NCBI RefSeq assembly: GCF_028023875.1
Contig: NZ_JAQIPB010000001.1
Coordinates: 124,001-188,000 of the forward strand
Direction of reading: 5' to 3'
Length of the DNA: 64,000 bases
From: Xenophilus arseniciresistens
GTDB taxonomy: Bacteria > Pseudomonadota > Gammaproteobacteria > Burkholderiales > Burkholderiaceae_C
Below the pieces are notes generated by a model. That model saw only the letters and a list, made by a program, of their open reading frames with translations, did not search any database and was not told where the DNA came from. Shown one piece after another: positions 9,373 to 18,465 of the stretch. The number at the start of each line of letters is the position of its first letter. The stretch's first letter is position 1. Made by a program: the position numbers and the translations under genes.

Positions 9373-10461
9373 ATGCCCTTGCTGCGCCTGCCCCGCATCG
9401 CCCGCCGCCTGCTCGGGCTGGCCGCCCTGCTCGGCGGCCTGGGCGCCCAGGCCACCACCGGGCTGATCGTGCTGCCGGCCACCGAAGGCCGCGGCCCGCT
9501 CACCGTGGTCTATCCCACCCAGGCGCCGGCGCAGACGCTGCAGCGCGGCCCTTTCACGCTGCGGGCCACGCCCGACGCGCCGCCGGCGGGCGGCAACCAC
9601 CGGCTGGTGGTGCTTTCGCATGGCTCGGGCGGCTCGGTGTGGCCGCACTTCGACCTGGCACAGACGCTGGTGGCGGCCGGCTTCACGGTCGCCATGCCCC
9701 TGCATGCCGGCGACAACTTCGAGAACACGGGCGACGTCGGGCCCGTGAGCTGGGCGCGGCGGCCCCAGGAGGTCTCGCAGGCCATCGACCGCGTGGCCGC
9801 CGACCTGCGCTTTGCACCGCTGCAGCTGGACCTGCGGCGCGTGGGCATGTACGGCATGTCGGCCGGCGGCCTGACGGCGCTGGTGCTGGCCGGCGGACGC
9901 TGGTCGCCCGCGCAGCTGGCCCGCCATTGCGAAGCCCACATCGAGCAGGACTTCGCCGCCTGCGTGGGCCTGAGCATGGAACTGAGCGGCGGCCCGCTGG
10001 ACGGCGCCAGGATCGCGCTGGCGCGGCGCGTGATCCACGCCCGCCTGGGGGACGACACGGCCTGGCGCGAGTGGCAGGAGCCGCGCATCGCCGCCGTGGT
10101 GGCCGCCGTGCCCATGGCGGCCCCCTTCGACATGGCATCGCTGGCCCGCCCGCGCGTGCCCTTTGCGCTGGTGCGCGCCGAGCACGACGCCTGGCTGCGC
10201 CCCCGCTGGCACAGCGATGCCGTGCACGCCGCCTGCGCCGCGCGCTGCCCGATCCTGGTGGACATGCGCGACGGCGGCCACGGCTCCACGCTGTCGCCCG
10301 CCGCACCGGGCCTGAGCGGCCAGCTGGCGCGCCTGCTGGCCGACCCGCCCGGCTTCGACCGCAGCACGCTGCCGGCCGTGTTCGAGCGCATCAGCGACTA
10401 CTTCACCGAGCAGCTCGGGGCGGTGCGCATGGCCCGCGGCGGCACCGACGCACGGCCATGA
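9373..10461 (+). CDS. Exported alpha/beta hydrolase, dienelactone-hydrolase/PAF-acetylhydrolase-like
   Basis: Predicted exported hydrolase of 362 residues. Residues 1-27 form a signal peptide ending in GLGAQA. The oxyanion region is VVLSHGSGGS (about 79-88) and the nucleophile elbow is GMSAGG with Ser163. A histidine in DMRDGGHGS near residue 300 is a plausible catalytic base. Substrate unknown; the family includes esterases and lipases. The stop overlaps the start of the sensor kinase gene by 4 bp (ATGA), so hydrolase and kinase are translationally coupled. Confidence 0.85.
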   Translation: MPLLRLPRIARRLLGLAALLGGLGAQATTGLIVLPATEGRGPLTVVYPTQAPAQTLQRGPFTLRATPDAPPAGGNHRLVVLSHGSGGSVWPHFDLAQTLVAAGFTVAMPLHAGDNFENTGDVGPVSWARRPQEVSQAIDRVAADLRFAPLQLDLRRVGMYGMSAGGLTALVLAGGRWSPAQLARHCEAHIEQDFAACVGLSMELSGGPLDGARIALARRVIHARLGDDTAWREWQEPRIAAVVAAVPMAAPFDMASLARPRVPFALVRAEHDAWLRPRWHSDAVHAACAARCPILVDMRDGGHGSTLSPAAPGLSGQLARLLADPPGFDRSTLPAVFERISDYFTEQLGAVRMARGGTDARP

Positions 10462-11525
10462 CGCTCGCCCCCGCCTGGCGCTCGGCCCTGCGGCATGCGG
10501 CGCAGGTGGCGGCCTTCTGCGCGCTGGTGGCCGCCTTCACCCGGCAGATCTGGCCCGAGCGCGACTACCTGCACCACCTGGCCGGCTCGCTGTGCATCGG
10601 GCTGCTCACCTGGGCCGTGATCGAAGCCGGGCGCTACCTCGTGCCGGCCAGGCATTGCCACCGCGCCCTCGACGGCGGCCATGGCTGGCCCAAGGGCTGG
10701 CGCGGGCTGCTGCTCACGGCCGTGGGCATCAGCGCCGGCTTCCTGCTGGGTGATCCGCTGGCCAACTGGCTGCGCGGCACGCCGCCTGCCACGCACGGGC
10801 GCGATCCGTGGCTCACGCTGCTGATCACCATCGCGGCCGGCGCCGCGGCCAGCTTCTACTTCCATGCGCGCGGCAAGGCCGCCGCCATGGCCGCCGAGAT
10901 CGCCGCGGCAGAGCGCGATGCCAGCGAAGCCAGGCTCAAGCTGCTCGAAGCGCAACTCGAGCCGCACATGCTCTTCAACACCCTGGCCAACCTGCGCGCG
11001 CTGATCACGCTGGACCCGCCGCGCGCCGTGGCCATGCTCGACCGCCTCAACGGCTACCTGCGCGCCACATTGGGCGGTGCGCGCGCCACGCAGCATCCGC
11101 TGGAAGACGAGTTCGCGCGGCTGGCCGACTACCTGGCGCTGATGGCCGTGCGCATGGGCCCGCGCCTGCGCAGCGAACTGGACCTGCCCGAGGCCCTGCG
11201 CGGCGTGGCCGTGCCCCCGCTGCTGCTGCAGCCGCTGGTCGAGAACGCCATCCGCCACGGGCTGGAGCCGCAGGTGGAAGGCGGCACGCTGCGCGTGTCG
11301 GCGCGGCGCGAGTCGCGCGCCGATGGCGACTGGCTGCTGCTGCGCGTGACAGACAGCGGCGCCGGCCTGCCAGCCGATGGCCCAGGGCCCGCGCGCGAGG
11401 GCGGCGGCTTCGGCCTGAGCCAGGTGCGCGAGCGTTTGCAGACGCTGCATGGCGAGCGCGCCTCGCTGCGCCTCACGCCCGAGCCGGGCGGCGGCACCTG
11501 CGCGCTGATCTGCCTTCCCCTCTGA
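10458..11525 (+). CDS. LytS/AlgZ-family sensor histidine kinase
   Basis: Membrane histidine kinase of 355 residues. Four hydrophobic segments occupy about residues 12-135 with little periplasmic sequence. The LytS-type H-box follows: LLEAQLEPHMLFNTLANLR, with phospho-acceptor His170. The HATPase domain contains LLQPLVENAIRHGLE (N-box) and GAGLP plus GGGFGLSQVRERL (G-boxes). Its partner is the LytTR response regulator that starts 19 bp downstream. The membrane sensor is of the compact type that probably senses within the bilayer; the signal is unknown. It is coupled by 4 bp to an exported hydrolase, an unusual partner. Confidence 0.92.
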   Translation: MTLAPAWRSALRHAAQVAAFCALVAAFTRQIWPERDYLHHLAGSLCIGLLTWAVIEAGRYLVPARHCHRALDGGHGWPKGWRGLLLTAVGISAGFLLGDPLANWLRGTPPATHGRDPWLTLLITIAAGAAASFYFHARGKAAAMAAEIAAAERDASEARLKLLEAQLEPHMLFNTLANLRALITLDPPRAVAMLDRLNGYLRATLGGARATQHPLEDEFARLADYLALMAVRMGPRLRSELDLPEALRGVAVPPLLLQPLVENAIRHGLEPQVEGGTLRVSARRESRADGDWLLLRVTDSGAGLPADGPGPAREGGGFGLSQVRERLQTLHGERASLRLTPEPGGGTCALICLPL

Positions 11526-11544
11526 CACTGTGGCAGCCGTACCC

Positions 11545-12366
11545 ATGACGCCCACCGCCCTCATCGCCGAAGACGAAGCCCTGCTGGCGCAGGCCCTGCA
11601 GCAGGAACTGGCCCAGGCCTGGCCCGAGCTGCAGGTGCTGGCCGTGGCCGGCGACGGCCGCAGCGCCGTGCGCGAGGCCCTGCGCCTTGCGCCTGCGCTG
11701 CTGTTCCTGGACATCCGCATGCCGGGCCAGGACGGCCTGGCCGCCGCAGCCGAACTGGCCGACGCCTGGCCCGACAGCCACGGCCCCTTGCCGCTGCTGG
11801 TCTTCGTGACCGCCTACGACGAATACGCGGTGCGCGCCTTCGACGCCCAGGCCCTGGACTATGTGCTCAAACCCGTGCAGCCCGAACGCCTACGGCGCAC
11901 GGTGGCCCGGCTGAAGCAGGCGCTGGCGGCGCGAGAGGCCGCGAATGAGCCTGCGCCGGAGCCCATGCTGGCCCAGTGGCGCGCCCTGCTGGCCGCGGCC
12001 GGCGGCGCCGCGCCAGGCAGCGCCGCGGCGCCGCTTCGCTTCATCACCGCCAGCGATGCCGGCGGCCAGACGCTGCGCATGGTGCCCGTCGACGAGGTGC
12101 TGTACTTCGAGGCGGCCGACAAGTACGTGCGCGTGCTCACGGCCACGCAGGAACACCTGATCCGCACGCCGCTCAAGCAACTGCTGCCGCAGCTGGACGC
12201 CCAGCGCTTCTGGCAGGTGCACCGCGGCACCGTGGTGCGCGCCGATGCCATCGAAGCCGTGCTGCGCGACGAGGCCGGCCGCCTGCACCTGCAGCTGCGC
12301 GGCCGCCCCGCCGCCGAGCGCCTGCCCGTGAGCCGGCTCTACGCGCACCTGTTTCGCGCGATGTAG
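11545..12366 (+). CDS. LytR/AlgR-family response regulator with LytTR DNA-binding domain
   Basis: Response regulator of 273 residues. The receiver domain has the acidic pair in IAEDEA, phospho-acceptor Asp56 (LLFLDIRMPG) and the conserved Lys in YVLKPVQP. A Pro/Ala linker leads to a C-terminal LytTR domain (about 165-273: VDEVLYFEAADKYVRVLT, FWQVHRGTVVRADAI, PVSRLYAHLF). I chose the ATG at 11545; a GTG at 11530 would add five residues. It acts with the kinase just upstream. LytTR proteins bind short direct repeats; none is obvious nearby, so its targets are unknown. Confidence 0.93.
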   Translation: MTPTALIAEDEALLAQALQQELAQAWPELQVLAVAGDGRSAVREALRLAPALLFLDIRMPGQDGLAAAAELADAWPDSHGPLPLLVFVTAYDEYAVRAFDAQALDYVLKPVQPERLRRTVARLKQALAAREAANEPAPEPMLAQWRALLAAAGGAAPGSAAAPLRFITASDAGGQTLRMVPVDEVLYFEAADKYVRVLTATQEHLIRTPLKQLLPQLDAQRFWQVHRGTVVRADAIEAVLRDEAGRLHLQLRGRPAAERLPVSRLYAHLFRAM

Positions 12367-12380
12367 GGCGCAGCAACAAC

Positions 12381-12412
12381 AAAAAGAAGCCGCCCGGTCG
12401 GGCGGCTTCTTG
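12381..12412. terminator. Bidirectional rho-independent terminator
   Basis: A perfect 10 bp stem (12386-12395 with 12400-12409, GAAGCCGCCC) closes on a 4-base loop. On the minus strand the stem is followed by five T, so it best terminates the small secreted protein gene. It also closes the two-component operon arriving from the left. Confidence 0.85.
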
Positions 12413-12451
12413 ACGGGGTGGGGGCGGCGCCGGCTGGGCCTGGCGCGTGGC

Positions 12452-12790
12452 TCAGCGCCAGTGGCCCCGGCCGTGGTGGCGATGATGGTGATGGCGCGGC
12501 CCGTAGTAGCGCGGCGGGCCGTAGTAGACCGGCGGCGGGCCGTAATACACCGGGGCCGGGCGGTAGACCGGCGGCGGCGGGCGGTAGTACACGGGCGGGG
12601 GCGCGTAGTAGACCGGTGCCGGGGCGTAATAAACGGGTGCCGGGTTGGCCACGCCCACCGAGACACCCGGGGCATGCACACCCACGGACCAGCTCACCTG
12701 AGCCTGGGCCGTGTTGGCCGCAACCAGCGCCGAGGCGCCCAGGGCTGCGGCGGCTGCCCACTTGAAGAAGGAAGAAGTCGAGAGGCTCAT
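12452..12790 (-). CDS. Small exported Tyr/Pro-repeat protein with His-rich C-terminus
   Basis: A 112-residue secreted or outer-membrane-associated protein. Residues 1-30 are a signal peptide (FFKWAAAAALGASALVA, cleavage near AQAQ). The mature part is a run of about seven VYYxP-type repeats (PVYYAPPPVYYRPP) and ends in RHHHHRHHGRGHW. Proteins of this kind are common and uncharacterised in Burkholderiales. The repeats look extended and disordered, and the His tail could bind metal ions. GGAG lies about 8 bases before the ATG at 12790. It is convergent with the LytS/LytR operon. Confidence 0.85.
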   Translation of the reverse strand: MSLSTSSFFKWAAAAALGASALVAANTAQAQVSWSVGVHAPGVSVGVANPAPVYYAPAPVYYAPPPVYYRPPPPVYRPAPVYYGPPPVYYGPPRYYGPRHHHHRHHGRGHWR

Positions 12791-13008
12791 GATGGGTCTC
12801 CAGAAAGATCGGGTTCGGCCTGCGCACCGGGCGGTCGCAGCAGGCCTGTGTGTGTATTGAACGCCTCAGAGGTAAATCGGTTGCCTCCCGATCGGTTAAG
12901 TTGGTAGCCAAACGTAAAGGGTCCGTGGTTTATTCCACGATCCACGGGGCCGGGCCTGCGCAGGCGCGGCCCCTGCATGCGCTGGGGAGCGCCGCCTAGA
13001 ATTCCCGC

Positions 13009-14892
13009 ATGAGCTCCCCCTCCTCCGACAACAGCGGCCCTTCGAGCGACAAGGCCGCGCCTGCTGCACCCAGCAACTTCCTGCGCCACATCATCGAAAA
13101 CGACCTGGCCCAGGGCACCTACGCCAGCCGCCGCTGGGGCGGCTCGCCCGGCGACGGCGCCCATCACCAGGCCGGCATGGCCGACCCCGCGCGCATCCGC
13201 ACCCGCTTCCCGCCCGAACCCAACGGCTACCTGCACATCGGCCATGCCAAGAGCATCTGGCTGAACTTCGAGCTGGCCCGGGAATACGGCGGCGTCTGCC
13301 ATCTGCGCTTTGACGACACCAACCCCGAAAAGGAAGAGCAGGAATACGTCGATTCCATCCGTGAGATGGTCGCCTGGCTGGGCTACGACACCGAACTGCC
13401 CGACGCCCGTGCGCCCGAAAGCTCGGCCTGCGCCACGCCGCGCATGCAGGCGCACGAGTATTTCGCGAGCAACTACTTCGACTTCATGTACCGCGCGGCC
13501 GAGTACCTGGTGACGGCCGGCCACGCCTACGTGGACGAGCAGACGCCCGAACAGATGCGCGCCATGCGGGGCGATTTCGGCAGGCCCGGCACCGACAGCC
13601 CCTTCCGCGGCCGCACGCCCGAAGAGAACCTCCTTCGCCTGCGCCAGATGAAGAACGGCGAACTGGCCGACGGCGCCGCCGTGCTGCGCGCGAAGATCGA
13701 CATGGCCAGTCCGAACATCAACATGCGGGACCCGACCCTCTACCGCATCCGCCGCGCCACCCACCACAACACGGGCGACGCCTGGTGCATCTACCCGATG
13801 TACACCTTCGCGCACCCCATCGAGGACGCGCTGGAGCAGATCACGCACTCGATCTGCACGCTGGAGTTCGAGGACCAGCGGCCCTTCTACGACTGGCTGA
13901 TGGCGCGGCTGTGCGAAGGCGGCCTGCTGGTGGCGCCGCCGCCGCGCCAGCATGAGTTCGCGCGCCTGAACGTCACGCACGTGATCACCAGCAAGCGCAA
14001 GCTGCGCCAGCTGGTGGAAGAAGGCCATGTGGACGGCTGGGACGACCCGCGCATGCCCACGCTGGCGGGCCTGCGCCGGCGCGGCTACACGCCCGAGGCG
14101 CTGAAGCTTTTCTGCGAACGCAGCGGCACCACCAAGACCGGCGGCGGCTGGACCGAGTACGCCGCGCTGGAAGCCGCGCTGCGCGACACGCTGGACCCCG
14201 TGGCGCCGCGTGCCTTGGCCGTGCTGGATCCGCTCGCGCTGGAGATCACCAACTGGGACAGCGCCATGGGCGCCGGCCACCTGGAGCCCTGCCACGCCCC
14301 CGTCAATCCGCACGACGAGGCCGCCGGCCAGCGCCACTTCACCTTCGGCAAGACCTTGTGGATCGAGCGCGAGGACTTCCAGGCCGTGCCCGAGAAGGGC
14401 TACCGCCGCCTGTTCCCGCCGCACGTCAACGCCAGCAAGCAGGACATCGCGGGCAACAAGGTGCGGCTCAAGTACGGTTATGTGGTGCAGTGCACCGGCT
14501 TCGAGCAGGACGCGAACGGCCAGGTCACCAAGGTGCTGGCCGAAGTGCTGCCCGACACCAAGAGCGGCACCCCCGGCGCCGACAGCGTGAAGGTCAAGGG
14601 CGTGATCGGCTGGGTGGGCGCGCACGACGCCGTGCCGGCCGAGTTCCGCCTGTACGAGCGCCTGTTCGCCACCGAGCAGCCCGGCGCGGCCGAGAACGTG
14701 ACCGAAGAACTGAACCCCGGCAGCCTGCAGATCGCTTCGGGCTTCATCGAACCCGGGCTGCAGGGCGCAGTCCCCGGCGCCAGCTACCAGTTCGAGCGCC
14801 TGGGCTACTTCGCGGCGGACCGCAAGCCCGGCGCCGACGGGCGTGTGGTGTTCAACCGCACCAGCGGGTTGAAGGACAGCTGGGGCAAGTGA
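13009..14892 (+). CDS. glnS: Glutaminyl-tRNA synthetase
   Basis: Class I aminoacyl-tRNA synthetase that charges tRNA-Gln. At 627 residues it has the HIGH signature in PNGYLHIGHAKS (residues 76-79) and the KMSKS-equivalent loop SKRKL at about 328. The C-terminal anticodon-binding beta-barrels are recognisable (FTFGKTLWIEREDF, RLFPPHVNASKQDIAGNKVRLKYG). The N-terminus is about 20 residues longer than in E. coli, with a Ser/Pro/Ala-rich start, as in many betaproteobacteria. There is no strong ribosome-binding site. It stands alone, with divergent and unrelated neighbours. Confidence 0.97.
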   Translation: MSSPSSDNSGPSSDKAAPAAPSNFLRHIIENDLAQGTYASRRWGGSPGDGAHHQAGMADPARIRTRFPPEPNGYLHIGHAKSIWLNFELAREYGGVCHLRFDDTNPEKEEQEYVDSIREMVAWLGYDTELPDARAPESSACATPRMQAHEYFASNYFDFMYRAAEYLVTAGHAYVDEQTPEQMRAMRGDFGRPGTDSPFRGRTPEENLLRLRQMKNGELADGAAVLRAKIDMASPNINMRDPTLYRIRRATHHNTGDAWCIYPMYTFAHPIEDALEQITHSICTLEFEDQRPFYDWLMARLCEGGLLVAPPPRQHEFARLNVTHVITSKRKLRQLVEEGHVDGWDDPRMPTLAGLRRRGYTPEALKLFCERSGTTKTGGGWTEYAALEAALRDTLDPVAPRALAVLDPLALEITNWDSAMGAGHLEPCHAPVNPHDEAAGQRHFTFGKTLWIEREDFQAVPEKGYRRLFPPHVNASKQDIAGNKVRLKYGYVVQCTGFEQDANGQVTKVLAEVLPDTKSGTPGADSVKVKGVIGWVGAHDAVPAEFRLYERLFATEQPGAAENVTEELNPGSLQIASGFIEPGLQGAVPGASYQFERLGYFAADRKPGADGRVVFNRTSGLKDSWGK

Positions 14893-14971
14893 GGCGCCAA
14901 GGTCGCCCCCGCTGACGCAAGTCGGGGCCGCCAATGCGCTTCAGCGGCGCACAGGCGTCTATCGCAAACAA

Positions 14972-14998
14972 TTGATTTAAATGGATTTTCCGTATAAA
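14972..14998 (+). promoter_or_regulatory. Putative sigma-70 promoter for the nucleotidyltransferase gene
   Basis: An AT-rich patch, unlike the surrounding DNA, contains TTGATT (14972-14977) and TATAAA (14993-14998) with a 15-base spacer. The -10 ends only 11 bases before the ATG at 15010, so transcription would begin at or just before the start codon. Confidence 0.5.
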
Positions 14999-15009
14999 TT
15001 CATTTTTCA

Positions 15010-15978
15010 ATGAATCAACGGAAAACGCAGCCTTTCCAGGACATCGGCGACGATGCACGGCGCCAGTACATCGACGCGCGTGCCGCCTTTGAAGCCCTGG
15101 AGGCGGCCCAGGCGCAAGCGGCCACCGTACGGGGCGGCATGTACTGGAAGACCGTCAATGGCAGCGAGTACCTGATCCGCACCTCGGCCGGCAATGCGCA
15201 GAAAAGCCTGGGGCCGCGCAGCGCCGAAACCGAGGCCATGCAGCGCAGCTTTGCGGCGCGCAAGGCCGAGGCCGAAGCCCGACTCAAAGCCTTGAAGACC
15301 ACGGTGCAGCGGCACCAGCGCCTGAACCGCGCGCTCTATGTGGGCCGGGTGCCTGCGGTGGTGGTCGACATCCTGAACATGCTGCACGACCAGGGCGTGG
15401 CGCAGCACTTCACCGTGGTCGGCACGCATGCCGTCTACGCCTATGAAGCGGCTGCAGGGGTGCGCGTGGAAAGCGCGGCCGTGGCCACGCGCGACGTGGA
15501 CCTGCTGTGGGACACGCGCAAGCGATTCAAGCTCGCCACGCAGCTCAAGCGCCTGGACTCCTCCATGCTTGCGCTGCTTCGCAAGGTCGACAAGAGCTTC
15601 GCGCTGGTGCAGGGCCAGCTGTACACCGCCGTGAACAGCCAGGGCTTCGAGGTCGACATCCTGCGGCGCGAGCAGCAGGAGCAGGATCCCCATCCGGCGC
15701 ACCTGAGCGAAACCGAAGAGGACTTCTGGGTCGTGCAGGCCCGCAACGCCGAGCAGTTGGTGAGTGCGCAGCGTTTTTCGGCCATCGTGGTGGCCGCCAG
15801 CGGCCAGATGGCGCGCATGCACACGGTGCATCCGCTGGCCTTCGTGAAGTTCAAGCGCTGGCTCGGCCAGCAGCCGGACCGGGACCCCCTCAAGGTGGAG
15901 CGCGACCACCTGCAAGCCGACACAGTGGCGCGCTTGGTGGAGGAATACCTGCCGCAATTGCTGCAGCCGACCGCATGA
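15010..15978 (+). CDS. Nucleotidyltransferase-fold protein, GSU2403/NTP_transf_8 type
   Basis: A 322-residue protein with a charged helical N-terminus (about 1-115) and a nucleotidyltransferase-fold domain. The expected triad is visible: a glycine turn (FTVVGTHAVYAYE), a DxD-like pair (ATRDVDLLWD) and a third acidic residue (GFEVDILRR). This matches the GSU2403 / NTP_transf_8 group, whose substrates are unknown; many members sit in accessory regions and some relatives act as antitoxins. No toxin partner is adjacent. The start codon lacks a Shine-Dalgarno sequence and lies 11 bases after a likely -10, so the mRNA may be leaderless. Confidence 0.82.
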   Translation: MNQRKTQPFQDIGDDARRQYIDARAAFEALEAAQAQAATVRGGMYWKTVNGSEYLIRTSAGNAQKSLGPRSAETEAMQRSFAARKAEAEARLKALKTTVQRHQRLNRALYVGRVPAVVVDILNMLHDQGVAQHFTVVGTHAVYAYEAAAGVRVESAAVATRDVDLLWDTRKRFKLATQLKRLDSSMLALLRKVDKSFALVQGQLYTAVNSQGFEVDILRREQQEQDPHPAHLSETEEDFWVVQARNAEQLVSAQRFSAIVVAASGQMARMHTVHPLAFVKFKRWLGQQPDRDPLKVERDHLQADTVARLVEEYLPQLLQPTA

Positions 15979-16030
15979 CACTTGCCTGCTGCCCCGCCCG
16001 GTCCACACATTCTTGAAAAAAACTCGTCGT

Positions 16031-16834
16031 ATGCCACTTCACCTTCGCCGTGCCAGCCACGCCCTCCCCGCCCTTCTCCTCACCGCGCTCATGACGGCAT
16101 GCAGCGCCACACCACCCGGCGCTGACGACGCCGTTGGCGTACTCGAAGCTCATCACTGGCAACTGATCGCCGCCTTCGATGCCGACGGACAGCCCGCCCG
16201 CCAATGGCGCCAGCCCAACCGGCCGGCGCTGCAGCTGGACTTTCAGGAGCAGCGGCTGGCGGTGCGCAATCTGTGCAACGTGCTGGGTGCGGCTTACCGG
16301 GTGGAGGGGGCGGCGATGAAGGTGGAGGCTCCCGTATCGACCAAGAAGGCCTGCGCCGAGCCCGGGCTGATGGCGCTGGAGCAGCGCGTGGCGGCCCAAC
16401 TGCCGCGCGCACGGGGATACACGCTGGGCACCGCACAGCCCACCGGCAAGCCCACGCTCGCGCTTGCTTTCGCCGATGGCAGCCGATGGCAGCTGCTGGG
16501 CCAGCCCACGCCGGCCACGCGCCACGGTTCTGCGGGCGAGCAGGTCTTCTTCGAGGTGGCGCCGCAGCAGGTTTCCTGCAACCACCCGCTGATGCGCGAC
16601 GCGATGTGCCTGCGCGTGCGCGAGCTGCGCTACGACGCGGGCGGGCGCCAGCAGGTGGTGGGCGACTGGCGCATCCTGCAGGGCGGCATCGAGGGTTATC
16701 GACATGAAGCCGGCATCCGCAACGTGTTGCGCGTGAAGCGCTATTCGACGGCGCGCAACGGCCAGTTGCCGGCCGATGCGCCGAGCCACGCGCTGGTGCT
16801 GGACATGGTGGTGGAGTCGGAGCGCGTGCGCTGA
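16031..16834 (+). CDS. META and DUF4377 domain lipoprotein
   Basis: Predicted lipoprotein of 267 residues. The N-terminus carries a basic region, a hydrophobic core and a lipobox ([10 protein letters not shown], acylated Cys near residue 25). A META domain follows (about 40-130: [34 protein letters not shown]), then a DUF4377-like domain (about 165-267). META domains occur in HslJ-type stress proteins, but the biochemical role is unknown. A TTG at 16013 would extend it by six residues; I prefer the ATG because it gives a normal signal peptide. The stop at 16832-16834 overlaps a possible upstream start of the next gene. Confidence 0.85.
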   Translation: MPLHLRRASHALPALLLTALMTACSATPPGADDAVGVLEAHHWQLIAAFDADGQPARQWRQPNRPALQLDFQEQRLAVRNLCNVLGAAYRVEGAAMKVEAPVSTKKACAEPGLMALEQRVAAQLPRARGYTLGTAQPTGKPTLALAFADGSRWQLLGQPTPATRHGSAGEQVFFEVAPQQVSCNHPLMRDAMCLRVRELRYDAGGRQQVVGDWRILQGGIEGYRHEAGIRNVLRVKRYSTARNGQLPADAPSHALVLDMVVESERVR

Positions 16835-16872
16835 TGCCCGCCGGCGGCAGCGCAGGCTATGCTGCCCGCCCC

Positions 16873-17436
16873 ATGTCGCCCCGCCCTCCCCGCCTGATCC
16901 GTTTCCTCAAACCCTATGGCGTGCTGAGCCAGTTCACGCCCGAGGGGCGCTGGCGCGGGCTCGGCGACTGGATCGACCTGCCGGGCGTGTATGTGGCCGG
17001 GCGGCTGGATGCGGACAGCGAAGGGCTGCTGCTGCTGACCAGCGACGGCGCGCTGCAGGCGCGCATTGCCGATCCGCGCTTCAAGATGGAGAAGGTGTAC
17101 TGGGTGCAGGTGGAAGGCGAGCCCAGCGAGGCCGCGCTGGAGGCCCTGCGCACGGGCGTGCAGCTCAACGACGGGCCGACGCGGCCGGCGCGCGTGCGGC
17201 GCATGGCCGCGCCCGCGGGCCTGTGGCCGCGCGATCCGCCGATCCGCGTGCGCGCGAACATTCCCGACTGCTGGCTGGAACTGGCGATCCGTGAAGGGCG
17301 CAACCGACAGGTGCGGCGCATGACGGCCGCCGTGGGCCACCCGACGCTGCGGCTGATCCGCGCCGCCATCGGGCCGTACACGCTGCAGGGACTGGCGCCC
17401 GGGCAGTGGGAAGTGCAGGCGGTGCTGCAGGCCTGA
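16873..17436 (+). CDS. rluE: 23S rRNA pseudouridine synthase, RluE type
   Basis: RsuA-family pseudouridine synthase of 187 residues without an S4 domain, the hallmark of the RluE branch, which modifies U2457 of 23S rRNA in E. coli. It begins [19 protein letters not shown]. The catalytic aspartate lies in [15 protein letters not shown] (Asp46), and the basic motif [20 protein letters not shown] is intact. An alternative ATG at 16834 overlaps the lipoprotein stop and adds 13 residues ([13 protein letters not shown]) not expected in the family; neither start has a clear ribosome-binding site. Confidence 0.92.
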   Translation: MSPRPPRLIRFLKPYGVLSQFTPEGRWRGLGDWIDLPGVYVAGRLDADSEGLLLLTSDGALQARIADPRFKMEKVYWVQVEGEPSEAALEALRTGVQLNDGPTRPARVRRMAAPAGLWPRDPPIRVRANIPDCWLELAIREGRNRQVRRMTAAVGHPTLRLIRAAIGPYTLQGLAPGQWEVQAVLQA

Positions 17437-17507
17437 AACCCACGCGCGCCCTGCCGCAGCGAGGGCGACAGGCCGCGTCAACACCGCGGCAAGCCCCGCG
17501 GGGCAGA

Positions 17508-18440
17508 ATGCACAGTCAGATGACAAAGATTGCGCCCGACTTCCCTTCCCCATCTCCTGTGCCTCCCACCCGCCGACGCGACTGGCTGCTCGGCGCCGCC
17601 GCCGCCCTGATGGCCCCGCCGCTGGTGGCGGCACCGTCCCGGGGGCCGCGCCAGGCACCGGCCGCGCCCGTGCTGTGGCCCCAGGAGTCGGCCGTGCCGG
17701 GTGGCGTGGCGCGGCTGTCGCTGGGGCCCTCCGACGAGCCGCCTGCGGTGTCCATGCGCTCGCAGGGCGATGCGCGGGTGCCCGTGCTGGTCATCGGCGA
17801 CGCCATCGAATGGACCGCGCTGGTGGGCATCCCGCTGGCCGCGACGGCGGGTGAAGCCAGCGTGCAGGTGGGCGAGCGGCGCCTGGCCTTCCGCATCGCG
17901 CCCAAGCGCTACAGCGAGCAGCACCTGAAGGTGGCGCCGCGCACGGTGGACCTCTCGGCCGCCGACCAGGCACGCTACGAGCGCGAGCGCGACCACCAGG
18001 CCCAGGTGATGCGCACCTGGACGGCGCCCAGCGCCGCGGTGCGCGCGGGCGAGCTGCAGATGCGCGTGCCCGTGCCGGGCCGGCGCTCCAGCTCCTTCGG
18101 CCTGCGGCGCGTGTTCAATGGCCAGGCGCGCAACCCGCACAGCGGCATGGACATCGCGGCCCCCACGGGCACCGAAGTGCGTGCGCCCCTGCCGGCGCGC
18201 GTGATCGACACCGGCGACTACTTCTTCAACGGCGGCACCGTGTGGCTGGACCATGGCGGCGGGCTGCTGAGCATGTACTGCCACCTCAGCCGCGTCGACG
18301 TGCAGGTCGGCGACACGCTGGCCGCCGGCCAGCCCTTCTGCGCCGTCGGCGCCACGGGCCGCGTGACGGGCCCGCACCTGCACTGGGGCGTGATGCTCAA
18401 CCGCACCATGGTCGATCCGGCGCTGTTCATCGACAGCTGA
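17508..18440 (+). CDS. Exported M23-family peptidase (LytM domain)
   Basis: Predicted periplasmic cell-wall endopeptidase of 310 residues. The N-terminus has a twin-arginine-like RRRDW followed by a hydrophobic segment (LLGAAAALMAPPLVAA), so Tat export is possible. The C-terminal LytM domain has the zinc-binding pair PHSGMDIAAPTG (HxxxD) and HLHWGV (HxH). Both zinc motifs are intact, suggesting real catalysis and not just an EnvC/NlpD-type activator role. ATGs at 17508 and 17520 are equally possible starts. The diguanylate cyclase gene starts 25 bp downstream. Confidence 0.9.
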   Translation: MHSQMTKIAPDFPSPSPVPPTRRRDWLLGAAAALMAPPLVAAPSRGPRQAPAAPVLWPQESAVPGGVARLSLGPSDEPPAVSMRSQGDARVPVLVIGDAIEWTALVGIPLAATAGEASVQVGERRLAFRIAPKRYSEQHLKVAPRTVDLSAADQARYERERDHQAQVMRTWTAPSAAVRAGELQMRVPVPGRRSSSFGLRRVFNGQARNPHSGMDIAAPTGTEVRAPLPARVIDTGDYFFNGGTVWLDHGGGLLSMYCHLSRVDVQVGDTLAAGQPFCAVGATGRVTGPHLHWGVMLNRTMVDPALFIDS

Positions 18441-18465
18441 TCGCCCTTCCCGCCTGTCTCTGCCC

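Noticed and set aside
12787..14934. 715-codon minus-strand frame antisense to glnS
   Set aside because: Shadow of glnS with biased composition and no family character.
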